From assembly GCA_023440965.1 (NCBI GenBank), contig JAEZRC010000005.1:1-43702 (forward strand): DNA of 43,702 bases, in the 5' to 3' direction. Below are positions 37,335 to 43,702 of this stretch, piece by piece. The DNA is from Bacillota bacterium. GTDB lineage: Bacteria > Bacillota > Clostridia > Oscillospirales > Ruminococcaceae. The notes below the pieces were generated by a model. The model searched no databases and was not told the origin of the DNA. It worked only from the letters and a program-made list of their open reading frames with translations. Both the position numbers and the translations under genes were made by a program. The first letter of the stretch is position 1, and each line of letters opens with the position of its first letter.

Positions 37335-39257
37335 ATGTCTTCTCTTCCTGATGTGATTTTACATATTGATTTTTTAACTAGAGATAATCCTGACTGGACA
37401 ATTAAAGGAGAAAATAATTGTGGGAATGACTACTCCGATTATTGCTCTCGTGAAGAAGCTTTTCAAAATAAGGAGCTAAAAATTGCTAAGTATGATTACT
37501 ATGATTATACCAGTGATGAAGAAAAAACCGATGGTAATTTTGATATTAACAATGACATTCTTACTCCCGATCAGGAAGAGAAATATCGTCAGCTTGAAAT
37601 TCAAAGCAAGCAGAATGGTTGTGTAAAATATCTTGGATATATGTCATTCAACAATAATTTTTTAGAAGATAACAAAGTCATCAATGGCGGTATTCTTGAT
37701 TCACGAAAATTAAAAAAAGTTGTTCGGTCTGCAATGTCTGAAATGATAAACACAAGTAAAAAACTTGATATTGAAAATACATATTGGACTGCTGCTATTC
37801 ATATTAACACCGACAACGTTCATGCACATATTACACTTCTTGAAAAAGAAAAGCGAGAAAGAAAAAATGACAGTATAGAGCAGTATGCTATTGAAGCGTA
37901 TAAATCTAAAGTAGTAAATACGATAGTCGGTAGTGAACGTTCACAACTTATTACAGAGATTGCAAGAAATGTTCTTCTTCCAGGAATAAATAATGAGCTT
38001 GGAAAAGTAAATTTCAATGAACTTATTTCTCAGATACCCGAAAAACAGGAACTATGGTTTTACAATCGAAGAGAATTCAAGCCATATAAAAAATATGTTG
38101 ATGATTGTGTCAATAAAATTATTGAAGGTAACCCAAACCTAAAAGAAGAATTCAATGGTTTCATTCAACAGCTTGATAAATTCACCGACAGCTACAAGAA
38201 AAATTATGGTGAAGGCAAGCAAGAGTTATATAAGGAATACAAAAAGAATAGACTTCAAGATTTTTATTCTCGTGCGGGAAATTCTGTTTTAAAGGAGCTG
38301 AAAAGCTTTTCTGAAAATTGTTGCGTACTGTCAGAAAAAGAAACTGATGTTTTTGAGGAAATGGAGACTTCTGAATTTATTCAAACGAAGATTGATACAA
38401 TGGATAATTCTGAGCAGCTCCATTTTTCTGATGATATAAAAAAATATTTAGATGATTCATACGCACTGTCAGAAAAAGAAAAACCTTTAGCTCTGTACAC
38501 TCTCGGAAAAATGTATCTAACTGGTGAAGTTATTGACCAGGATAAATCTATGGCCATAAAACATCTTACAGCATCAGCTGAACAAAATAACGAGTATGCT
38601 CAATATGCTCTCGGTAACTTTTTTCTTTCTGACAGAGAATACATGAATGTTGCAGATGGTATCAAATTTATGAAACAATCTGCTGATGATAACAATAATC
38701 AGTTTGCACAGTACACACTTGGTAAGATATATCTTTCAGGTGAAGACGTTCCACAGGATAAAACTATGGCCATAAAATATCTAACTGCATCAGCTAAACA
38801 AAATAATGATTTTGCACAATATGCATTAGGTAAACTTCTTCTTAACGATAAGAATTATAGAAATATTCCTGAAGCGTTATCTTGGTTGAAGAAGTCAGCT
38901 GATGATAACAACAATCAATATGCTCAGTATACCCTCGGCAAGTTCTATATGAAAGACAAAGAATATAAGGATACCGAGCTCGGTAAATCATATCTTCGAA
39001 GATCTGCTGACCAGGGTAATGATAATTCACAAAAGTACCTGGATAGACTGGGTAGCATAAAGAGTAGAAGAAGATATCTTCAGGAACAGAAGAAGCAACA
39101 AAAAGCTTTTTATGATTATTCTTTGCAGAAAATAGTTAATCAGCTTGAAGGTCATTTAGAAAAGCTTAAAAATGAATTTAATGCTGAAGAAGATTCTAAG
39201 CTGGCTCAAGAACAGCATGAGTTAGAAATGCAAATTGGAAATGAAAGGTCTTGGTAA
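37335..39257 (+). CDS. Relaxase (MobL-like) with C-terminal Sel1 repeats
   Basis: A 640-residue relaxase. YLGYMSFNNNF (about 95-105) and WTAAIHINTDNVHAHI, with the three-His metal site at His156, His163 and His165, match the relaxases of the MobL/pLS20 type. The nucleophile Tyr should be in the N-terminal 100 residues, where several Tyr occur (YDYYDY), but I cannot choose one. Residues about 382-570 are four or five Sel1-like repeats (ALYTLGKMYLTGE, QYALGNFFLSD, AQYTLGKIYLSGE, and others). The C-terminus is a charged coiled coil. It would nick oriT and lead the strand into the recipient. Confidence 0.85.
   Translation: MSSLPDVILHIDFLTRDNPDWTIKGENNCGNDYSDYCSREEAFQNKELKIAKYDYYDYTSDEEKTDGNFDINNDILTPDQEEKYRQLEIQSKQNGCVKYLGYMSFNNNFLEDNKVINGGILDSRKLKKVVRSAMSEMINTSKKLDIENTYWTAAIHINTDNVHAHITLLEKEKRERKNDSIEQYAIEAYKSKVVNTIVGSERSQLITEIARNVLLPGINNELGKVNFNELISQIPEKQELWFYNRREFKPYKKYVDDCVNKIIEGNPNLKEEFNGFIQQLDKFTDSYKKNYGEGKQELYKEYKKNRLQDFYSRAGNSVLKELKSFSENCCVLSEKETDVFEEMETSEFIQTKIDTMDNSEQLHFSDDIKKYLDDSYALSEKEKPLALYTLGKMYLTGEVIDQDKSMAIKHLTASAEQNNEYAQYALGNFFLSDREYMNVADGIKFMKQSADDNNNQFAQYTLGKIYLSGEDVPQDKTMAIKYLTASAKQNNDFAQYALGKLLLNDKNYRNIPEALSWLKKSADDNNNQYAQYTLGKFYMKDKEYKDTELGKSYLRRSADQGNDNSQKYLDRLGSIKSRRRYLQEQKKQQKAFYDYSLQKIVNQLEGHLEKLKNEFNAEEDSKLAQEQHELEMQIGNERSW
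38482..39045 (+). repeat. Sel1-like repeat array in the relaxase gene
   Basis: Alternating units of about 36 codons: type A reads LGK(M/I)YL(T/S)GE, QDK, MAIK(H/Y)LTASA; type B reads LG(N/K), then (F/K)MK or LKKSADDNNN. They recur as A-B-A-B-B', a sign of a two-unit duplication. Sel1 repeats form alpha-solenoids for protein contacts. Confidence 0.75.
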
Positions 39258-39258
39258 A

Positions 39259-41319
39259 ATGAATTCAGATAAAAAGCATAGAATTAAGTGCTTAATAATA
39301 CTCGTCATACTGGCGAGTATTTTCTTTTTGGGGATAAACCTTATTTTTAATTACCTTATTCTTTTTTCTGCAAGTGCTAAGCTTGCAAAAGCTGGGCCAC
39401 TTCCTGCAGACTACTACTCCTTCAATTTTAAATACCTCTTTACTCCACCTGCAAAGTTTAAAATACAGATGTCCTTCCTGATGAGCGTCATGTGTGCTTT
39501 CTATTTTGTGTATAAGTATGATGCTGAATTTCAACGTAAGGAAAAAAATAAGAACATCGAAGGATCGGATCGTTGGCTGAAAATAAAAGAATTCTCTAAA
39601 AAGCCATTAAAGAAAGATATTTTCTTTGTTGATAAGAAAAATATCTATTCATCAGAAAAAAGCGGTATCATTCTTTGCGAAACGGAAACAGGTTTTTACA
39701 TTGATGCTTCAACTACTAATAGCCTGATTATAGGTACAACACGTTCAGGAAAAACTCAGACGTTTGTATTACCGATGATACGTGTATTATCTTCAACACA
39801 AAACAAGCAATCACTTGTAATTAACGATCCTAAAGGTGAATTGCTTGAGAACTCATACAGCTTGCTTAAAAGAAACGGATATAAGATTGTCGTTTTAAAT
39901 CTTAGAGATACTAGTTATTCTTCAAAGTGGAATCCGTTAAGTGATATAATTGCAGAATATATTAAGGCTAAAGAAAGTGAGGAACAAGATTTTTCAAAAG
40001 CAACTGAACTTATCGGAGATCTCGCAAAGGTATTTACTGATGATCCACACTCTGCTCCGATATGGCCTAACTCCGCAAAAAGTCTTCTCGCTGCTATGAT
40101 TTTATATCTACTTGAAAAAGGTTATGAAAATAAATGCCTGGATAAACTTAATATGTACAGCGTATATAACTTCTTTTTAGAATATGGATCTAAAAACGAA
40201 CCCGTTCAGATGGGAAAGATGATAATAACAGTGAACGCACTTGATGAATTGTTCAAGGCCCTACCTGTAGGAAATCCTGCAAAGCTTGCTTATGCTACTT
40301 CAAACTTCTCACAAGGTGACACACGTTCATCAATCTTTACAACCCTTGCTTCAAATATTGAAATCTTTTCTGATAATGGCATTGGACTTCTTACCAGTGG
40401 TAATGATATTAGTTTTTCTGATTTAGTCAAGCCTGAAAAGCCCTGTGCAATATTTATGGTTGTGCCTGATGAAAAGACTAACCGCCATGTCCTAGCTTCT
40501 CTATTCATTTCTCAATGTTATTCAGCACTTGTTGATATTGCAAATACATACCCAAGGAAAGTGCTTCCTCAACGAGTACAATTTATCCTTGATGAGTTTG
40601 GTAACATGGTACGCATTCCTGATATGGATACAAAGCTTACTGTTGCGCTAAGTCGTAGCATTATCTTTAATCTTTTTCTGCAAGACTTAAATCAGCTTGA
40701 AACTAAATACAACAAAGCAGCAGGAACTATACGTTCTGCTTGTAACAATTTCATATATATTAACTCGATTGACGAAACCACAAACAAGTTTGTTTCATCT
40801 ATCCTGGGTAACAAAACAATTGAGTATAATACCTATTCAGGAACCATTGGTGAATGGGTAAAGAATCAGAATGTAAATTACAAAGGCAGAGCTTTAATGA
40901 CACACACAGAAGTGGAAAAGCTTGAATTTGGTGAAGCATTGGTTAAAAGGCAAAGGACTTATGCGTTACGAACAAAATTTACACCTTTCTATGAATTAAA
41001 TATTCCTCTTACAAATATAACAAATATTCCCCTTCTTAAAAATAGCAGCAAGCTTCAAGATATTCTTTTTCCATTCAATGTTTTAGAAGAAGATGAAGAA
41101 GATCTAATTGAACTTGATTCTATTTATGAAAATGCCGATATTGATCTCGCTATTGAAATAGCAGACAAACTCACAAATGGTGAATTTTCAAGCTTCCTTT
41201 CTGACGGTGATTATATAAGCTGCTTTGATGTAACAAATCACCTAAAAGGACAAAATCTGATGTCACAAGAATTACTACTCACGCTCGAAGCCTATCTTGA
41301 TACTAAAATGAATGTATAA
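39259..41319 (+). CDS. virD4: VirD4-like type IV coupling protein
   Basis: A 686-residue coupling protein: two N-terminal membrane helices (about residues 8-35 and 68-85), Walker A IGTTRSGKTQ near residue 160, VINDPKGEL, Walker B FILDEFGN near 443 and a Q-rich LFLQDLNQLE. It joins the relaxase-DNA complex to the T4SS channel. The frame is open to 39235 inside the relaxase gene. I prefer ATG 39259, which lies two bases after the relaxase stop with AAAGG at good spacing; the ATG at 39241 is possible. Confidence 0.93.
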   Translation: MNSDKKHRIKCLIILVILASIFFLGINLIFNYLILFSASAKLAKAGPLPADYYSFNFKYLFTPPAKFKIQMSFLMSVMCAFYFVYKYDAEFQRKEKNKNIEGSDRWLKIKEFSKKPLKKDIFFVDKKNIYSSEKSGIILCETETGFYIDASTTNSLIIGTTRSGKTQTFVLPMIRVLSSTQNKQSLVINDPKGELLENSYSLLKRNGYKIVVLNLRDTSYSSKWNPLSDIIAEYIKAKESEEQDFSKATELIGDLAKVFTDDPHSAPIWPNSAKSLLAAMILYLLEKGYENKCLDKLNMYSVYNFFLEYGSKNEPVQMGKMIITVNALDELFKALPVGNPAKLAYATSNFSQGDTRSSIFTTLASNIEIFSDNGIGLLTSGNDISFSDLVKPEKPCAIFMVVPDEKTNRHVLASLFISQCYSALVDIANTYPRKVLPQRVQFILDEFGNMVRIPDMDTKLTVALSRSIIFNLFLQDLNQLETKYNKAAGTIRSACNNFIYINSIDETTNKFVSSILGNKTIEYNTYSGTIGEWVKNQNVNYKGRALMTHTEVEKLEFGEALVKRQRTYALRTKFTPFYELNIPLTNITNIPLLKNSSKLQDILFPFNVLEEDEEDLIELDSIYENADIDLAIEIADKLTNGEFSSFLSDGDYISCFDVTNHLKGQNLMSQELLLTLEAYLDTKMNV

Positions 41320-41327
41320 ACTTAAAG

Positions 41328-41359
41328 CAGACAATCTTTATAGTTTGTCTGTTTTTTTT
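41328..41359 (+). terminator. Rho-independent terminator after virD4
   Basis: CAGACAA (41328-41334) and TTGTCTG (41345-41351) are followed by eight T. It ends the mobilisation operon. Confidence 0.9.
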
Positions 41360-41382
41360 CTTAAAAGATAAGGAGATAACAT

Positions 41383-42174
41383 ATGTTTAATTATTTCATT
41401 ATGTCTAATGATATAGATTTCTCTATGTCTGATTCAGAACTATTTGTACAAACATATTTATATAGCATTAAAGGCTTTACCAATCTGTACGGCCGATGTG
41501 TGAAGGTTAAGCAGGAAACAATAGCAAAGGCTTGTAAAATAAGCACAGCGACCGTTGCAAGGGCATTAAAAGGCTTAATGCAAAAGGGTATTATCATCAA
41601 TAAAGTAAGAAGTATTAAAAGCAATGGGCATTTAAGCACGTGCTATTATGTATTAAAGCCAGTAGATGAGAGTTACTTTATGGTATATAGGAAAGCTTTG
41701 AAATTACTATCAGCTCGTCTTATCAAACCTTATCTTTTTATCTGCAGGAGTGCTAAACATAAAACCAACAGTTGTTATCAGAGCTATTCAGACATTGCTG
41801 TAGCAACTGGAATTAAGCGCACAGACGTTCTTTCTATTATAAAAGAGTTAAATGAGTTGGGCCTAATTCGCAAAAGAAAGAAGATCACAAAAAGCGGTGA
41901 TTATACTGATAATACATATTTTGTAGTTGGATTTATTCTTGCTAGGATATTTAAAAAAGGACAAAAAAAGATGAGCCGCTTCGGACAAAGCAAGCTCATC
42001 AATTGCATATTAAGAGTTATAACGTCTTTCAAGAAGCATTGTACATCATTATTTTGGGTATGTCAAGGCTTCCTTTTAAGGTCAAGAGGAAGTCCTCATA
42101 TACTAGGTAGGGTCCAATATGACAGGTCAATTATATTACCCACTAGTCTATATACTGTCAGAAAAAGAAATTGA
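41383..42174 (+). CDS. Winged-helix protein, possible replication or control protein
   Basis: A 263-residue protein with two helix-turn-helix modules: KQETIAKACKISTATVARAL (about residues 45-66), followed by a wing (KGIIINKV), and YSDIAVATGIKRTDVLSIIK (about 135-160). Two such modules in a row recall plasmid replication initiators and GntR-like wHTH proteins. The C-terminal 70 residues are basic and do not look conserved. The last codons lie in a copy of the dispersed 16-bp repeat, so the natural end may have been altered. Confidence 0.65.
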   Translation: MFNYFIMSNDIDFSMSDSELFVQTYLYSIKGFTNLYGRCVKVKQETIAKACKISTATVARALKGLMQKGIIINKVRSIKSNGHLSTCYYVLKPVDESYFMVYRKALKLLSARLIKPYLFICRSAKHKTNSCYQSYSDIAVATGIKRTDVLSIIKELNELGLIRKRKKITKSGDYTDNTYFVVGFILARIFKKGQKKMSRFGQSKLINCILRVITSFKKHCTSLFWVCQGFLLRSRGSPHILGRVQYDRSIILPTSLYTVRKRN

Positions 42175-42293
42175 TTAGTTTTATTTATATTAAGCTTAGT
42201 TATATAAATATTAGCTAAAACAATAAGGAAAGCGCTTTTTTATCATTAACAGCTGTATTTTAGTGATGGAAAAGCCTTTTTTATTCTGACAGT
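42154..42293. repeat. 10-bp inverted repeat around an intergenic segment
   Basis: ACTGTCAGAA (42154-42163) and TTCTGACAGT (42284-42293) are perfect inverted copies about 120 bp apart that frame the AT-rich intergenic segment. The left arm belongs to the dispersed 16-bp repeat. The inside holds AAGCGCTTTTTT at 42231-42241 and no gene. Confidence 0.6.
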
Positions 42294-42332
42294 AAGAAAA
42301 ATCTAAGTTTTAAACAAAAGGAGATAATTAAT

Positions 42333-42869
42333 ATGCCAGTAAGTAAAAACAAACTGAAAATCCCACGCATATACCTTCAAATCATCAGAAAAAACTGCAA
42401 TCTAACCAGGGCGGAGCTTGCTCAAAAGCTTGGAGTATGCACCAGTACGATTGACAGGTACGAGAACGGATCATGTGACTTTTTCCCGGACAAGCTTTCG
42501 TTGTACTTAAATCGCATTTCAGAGTTATGTGGAATTTCAATTTCAACATTACTTCAAAATGAATCAGATTATCAATTGAAAACAAATAAGATCAGAACTT
42601 TAGCAAAAGATAAAGCAGTTTCTATCCCGGCAATATCTTCTCAAAAACAACTAGCAAATATAAAGCTTATACAAGAACAGGTTGGACTTGAAACTTTACC
42701 AGATGCAGTCCGATTAGTAGCAGAAGCTCGAATAAAATACCCTGAAATTAAGCTGTCGGAGCTTGCTGATAAGCTAAATATTACATATGCTGTACTAACA
42801 AATATTTTAAACAAAATAAAGAGATTTGCTGAAGATCTTGAAAGAGGACAGAAATATGTCAATAGGTGA
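42333..42869 (+). CDS. XRE HTH protein with WhiA-like C-terminal domain
   Basis: A 178-residue protein. Residues about 12-70 are an XRE helix-turn-helix (LTRAELAQKLGVCTSTIDRY). Residues about 110-172 (NIKLIQEQVGLETLPDAVRL, EARIKYPEIKLSELADKLNI, LTNILNKIKRFAEDL) match the C-terminal HTH of the sporulation/cell-division regulator WhiA in order and spacing, including the LP and YPEI-L-EL features. WhiA normally joins this HTH to a homing-endonuclease-like domain, not to an XRE domain. It probably regulates the element. It overlaps the next gene by 14 bp. Confidence 0.7.
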   Translation: MPVSKNKLKIPRIYLQIIRKNCNLTRAELAQKLGVCTSTIDRYENGSCDFFPDKLSLYLNRISELCGISISTLLQNESDYQLKTNKIRTLAKDKAVSIPAISSQKQLANIKLIQEQVGLETLPDAVRLVAEARIKYPEIKLSELADKLNITYAVLTNILNKIKRFAEDLERGQKYVNR

Positions 42870-43050
42870 AAATATAAAAAGCAAACGAATTCAATTAGGC
42901 TTATCGCAAGATGAATTAGCATTGGCAGCTGGGGTTGGTGACGTTTGGGGTTATGAGCTTGATAAAATTACTCCATCATTATCTGTCTTAATGAAATTAG
43001 CCATGGCGCTTCATTGCGAACTGGGAGACTTGATTTATGACAAGAAATAA
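42856..43050 (+). CDS. Small XRE-family regulator
   Basis: A 64-residue Cro/CI-type protein (SIGENIKSKRIQLGLSQDEL, then SLSVLMKLAMALHCELGDLI). The frame is open from 42826, but the ATG at 42856 follows AGAGGA and gives the normal family start. It is translationally coupled to the preceding XRE-WhiA gene. Confidence 0.85.
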   Translation: MSIGENIKSKRIQLGLSQDELALAAGVGDVWGYELDKITPSLSVLMKLAMALHCELGDLIYDKK

Positions 43051-43075
43051 AGCGTGCAAAATATGCACGCTTTTA
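43051..43075 (+). terminator. Rho-independent terminator
   Basis: AGCGTGCA (43051-43058) and TGCACGCT (43064-43071) with a 5-nt loop and T-rich tail, directly after the stop codon of the small XRE gene. Confidence 0.9.
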
Positions 43076-43154
43076 TTTAGTTTTACTTGCTAACAAATTC
43101 AGCATACAGGGACTGCCTACTGTCGCTTACAGTCAACTTACAGAAAGTCACTTA

Positions 43155-43604
43155 TTAAGATTCTTGCTTAACAAATGTTATTTTGTCGCCAACTTTAATA
43201 TTGTCAACATTAGTTTCTGTGACTTTGACAATACATTTTGATTCATAAAATTTACAATCCCCCCAAAAAACTAAAGTAGAATTGTATTTATCTTGATGTA
43301 TATTATCAGAATGTATATTTTTAACTTTTATGCTTCTATCCATTTCGTGGCCAAAAACGATTTGCAAATTAGTTGTTTCTGAATCAAGTTTCATCTTTCC
43401 AAAACATCCGTGATCCATAACTTCAAACTCAATATCAGGATTAGTACACTTCCAGATTGTATTTTTTTGGCGAATAGGCTTATAATCTTTGTTTTCTGAT
43501 TTACTGGATTCAATTAATTTAAATAAACCTATAATAAGCAAGAAAATAATAAGCAAGCCTATAAAAATAGTTAGTATTAATCGCACACTTTTATGTTTTA
43601 TCAT
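43155..43604 (-). CDS. Membrane-anchored protein, 149 aa, unknown
   Basis: An N-terminal membrane helix (LILTIFIGLLIIFLLIIGLF) is followed by an external domain of about 110 residues, strand-rich, with three Cys (C53, C67, C119 approximately). No family is recognised. A strong AAAGGAGGGGG site precedes the start. It faces the conjugative genes and has its own transcript, so it may be cargo of the element or a gene beyond it. Confidence 0.65.
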   Translation of the reverse strand: MIKHKSVRLILTIFIGLLIIFLLIIGLFKLIESSKSENKDYKPIRQKNTIWKCTNPDIEFEVMDHGCFGKMKLDSETTNLQIVFGHEMDRSIKVKNIHSDNIHQDKYNSTLVFWGDCKFYESKCIVKVTETNVDNIKVGDKITFVKQES

Positions 43605-43702
43605 AAAATTCCCCCTCCTTTATGGCAAATAATAACCACATGCTTTTACATACATTTTTGGTGTATTAACTGGCTGCACATTATTTGACATAACCTCTAT
43701 GT
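43605..43702. other. Right edge, no feature found
   Basis: The last 98 bases hold only the ribosome-binding site of the minus-strand gene and AT-rich sequence with a lone TTGACA-like box (43689-43694). No copy of the tRNA-Asn repeat is present. Confidence 0.5.

Larger units (their letters stand above)
6781..43702. mobile_element. Integrative and conjugative element, right end not in window
   Basis: From the att repeat at 6781 the window reads as one conjugative element: integrase, ParA/ParB, methylase-helicase, cargo, SSB and Toprim proteins, VirB2/B6/B3/B4-like T4SS proteins, oriT-like region, relaxase, VirD4 and regulators. No third copy of the tRNA-Asn repeat was found up to 43702, so the right boundary is beyond the window, or the last few genes are already outside the element. 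Confidence 0.8.

Noticed and set aside
43155..43702. Right att site of the conjugative element
   Set aside because: No sequence like the 29-bp tRNA-Asn repeat was found here on either strand, so the boundary cannot be placed in the window.

Overview
The window is low-GC Firmicutes DNA, most like gut Clostridia of the Ruminococcus/Oscillospiraceae type. Supporting signs are strong Shine-Dalgarno sites, TTGACA-17-TATAAT promoters, Thr-rich linkers in surface proteins, a SpoVG-family gene and Gram-positive T4SS genes. It appears to hold two mobile elements side by side at a tRNA-Asn attachment site, plus about 300 bp of left flank. No rRNA, complete tRNA, CRISPR array, transposase or resistance gene was seen.

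Element 1 (299-6809, 6.5 kb) is bounded by 29-bp direct repeats matching the T-arm, acceptor stem and CCA end of tRNA-Asn. It encodes a SIR2/P-loop NTPase protein that looks like an anti-phage effector (537-3050, minus), an S24/LexA-type repressor (3303-4049, minus), a Rep with HUH nuclease and superfamily 3 helicase domains like those of CRESS-DNA viruses (4319-5296), a small excisionase (5306-5482) and a tyrosine integrase (5534-6682). In the rep leader a perfect 10-bp stem carries TAGTATTAC in its loop, the nonanucleotide type found at rolling-circle origins of circo- and nanoviruses. This looks like an integrated bacterial CRESS plasmid (pCRESS type) with a complete virus-style origin and a defence cargo, and it is the most interesting part of the window.

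Element 2 (from 6781 past the right end) is an integrative and conjugative element. It runs from its own integrase (6817-7836, minus) through parA/parB, a 2391-residue methylase-helicase with a nested tnpV-like gene in another frame, a cargo block of membrane, regulatory and surface proteins (17.1-24 kb), and a ssDNA-processing block (SSB, OB-fold protein, SpoVG, Toprim/DUF3991; 25.2-29 kb). The type IV secretion genes follow (VirB2-, VirB6-, VirB3- and VirB4-like, 29.1-33.9 kb, plus an Ig-like envelope protein). Next come a repeat-rich non-coding segment that is probably oriT (36516-36894), flanked by ribbon-helix-helix genes, then a relaxase with Sel1 repeats (37335-39257) and the VirD4 coupling protein (39259-41319). 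The right part holds a winged-helix protein, an XRE protein with a WhiA-like C-terminal domain, a small XRE regulator and a minus-strand membrane protein. No right attachment site or intact tRNA-Asn is visible.

In the inferred scheme, element 1 excises and replicates through Int, Xis and Rep, and could transfer with the neighbouring conjugative element as a tandem. Element 2 would be nicked at oriT by the relaxase and moved by VirD4 and the T4SS; its methylase-helicase, SSB and Toprim proteins are suited to protecting and converting the incoming strand. All functions are inferred from sequence motifs read by eye; no database search was run.
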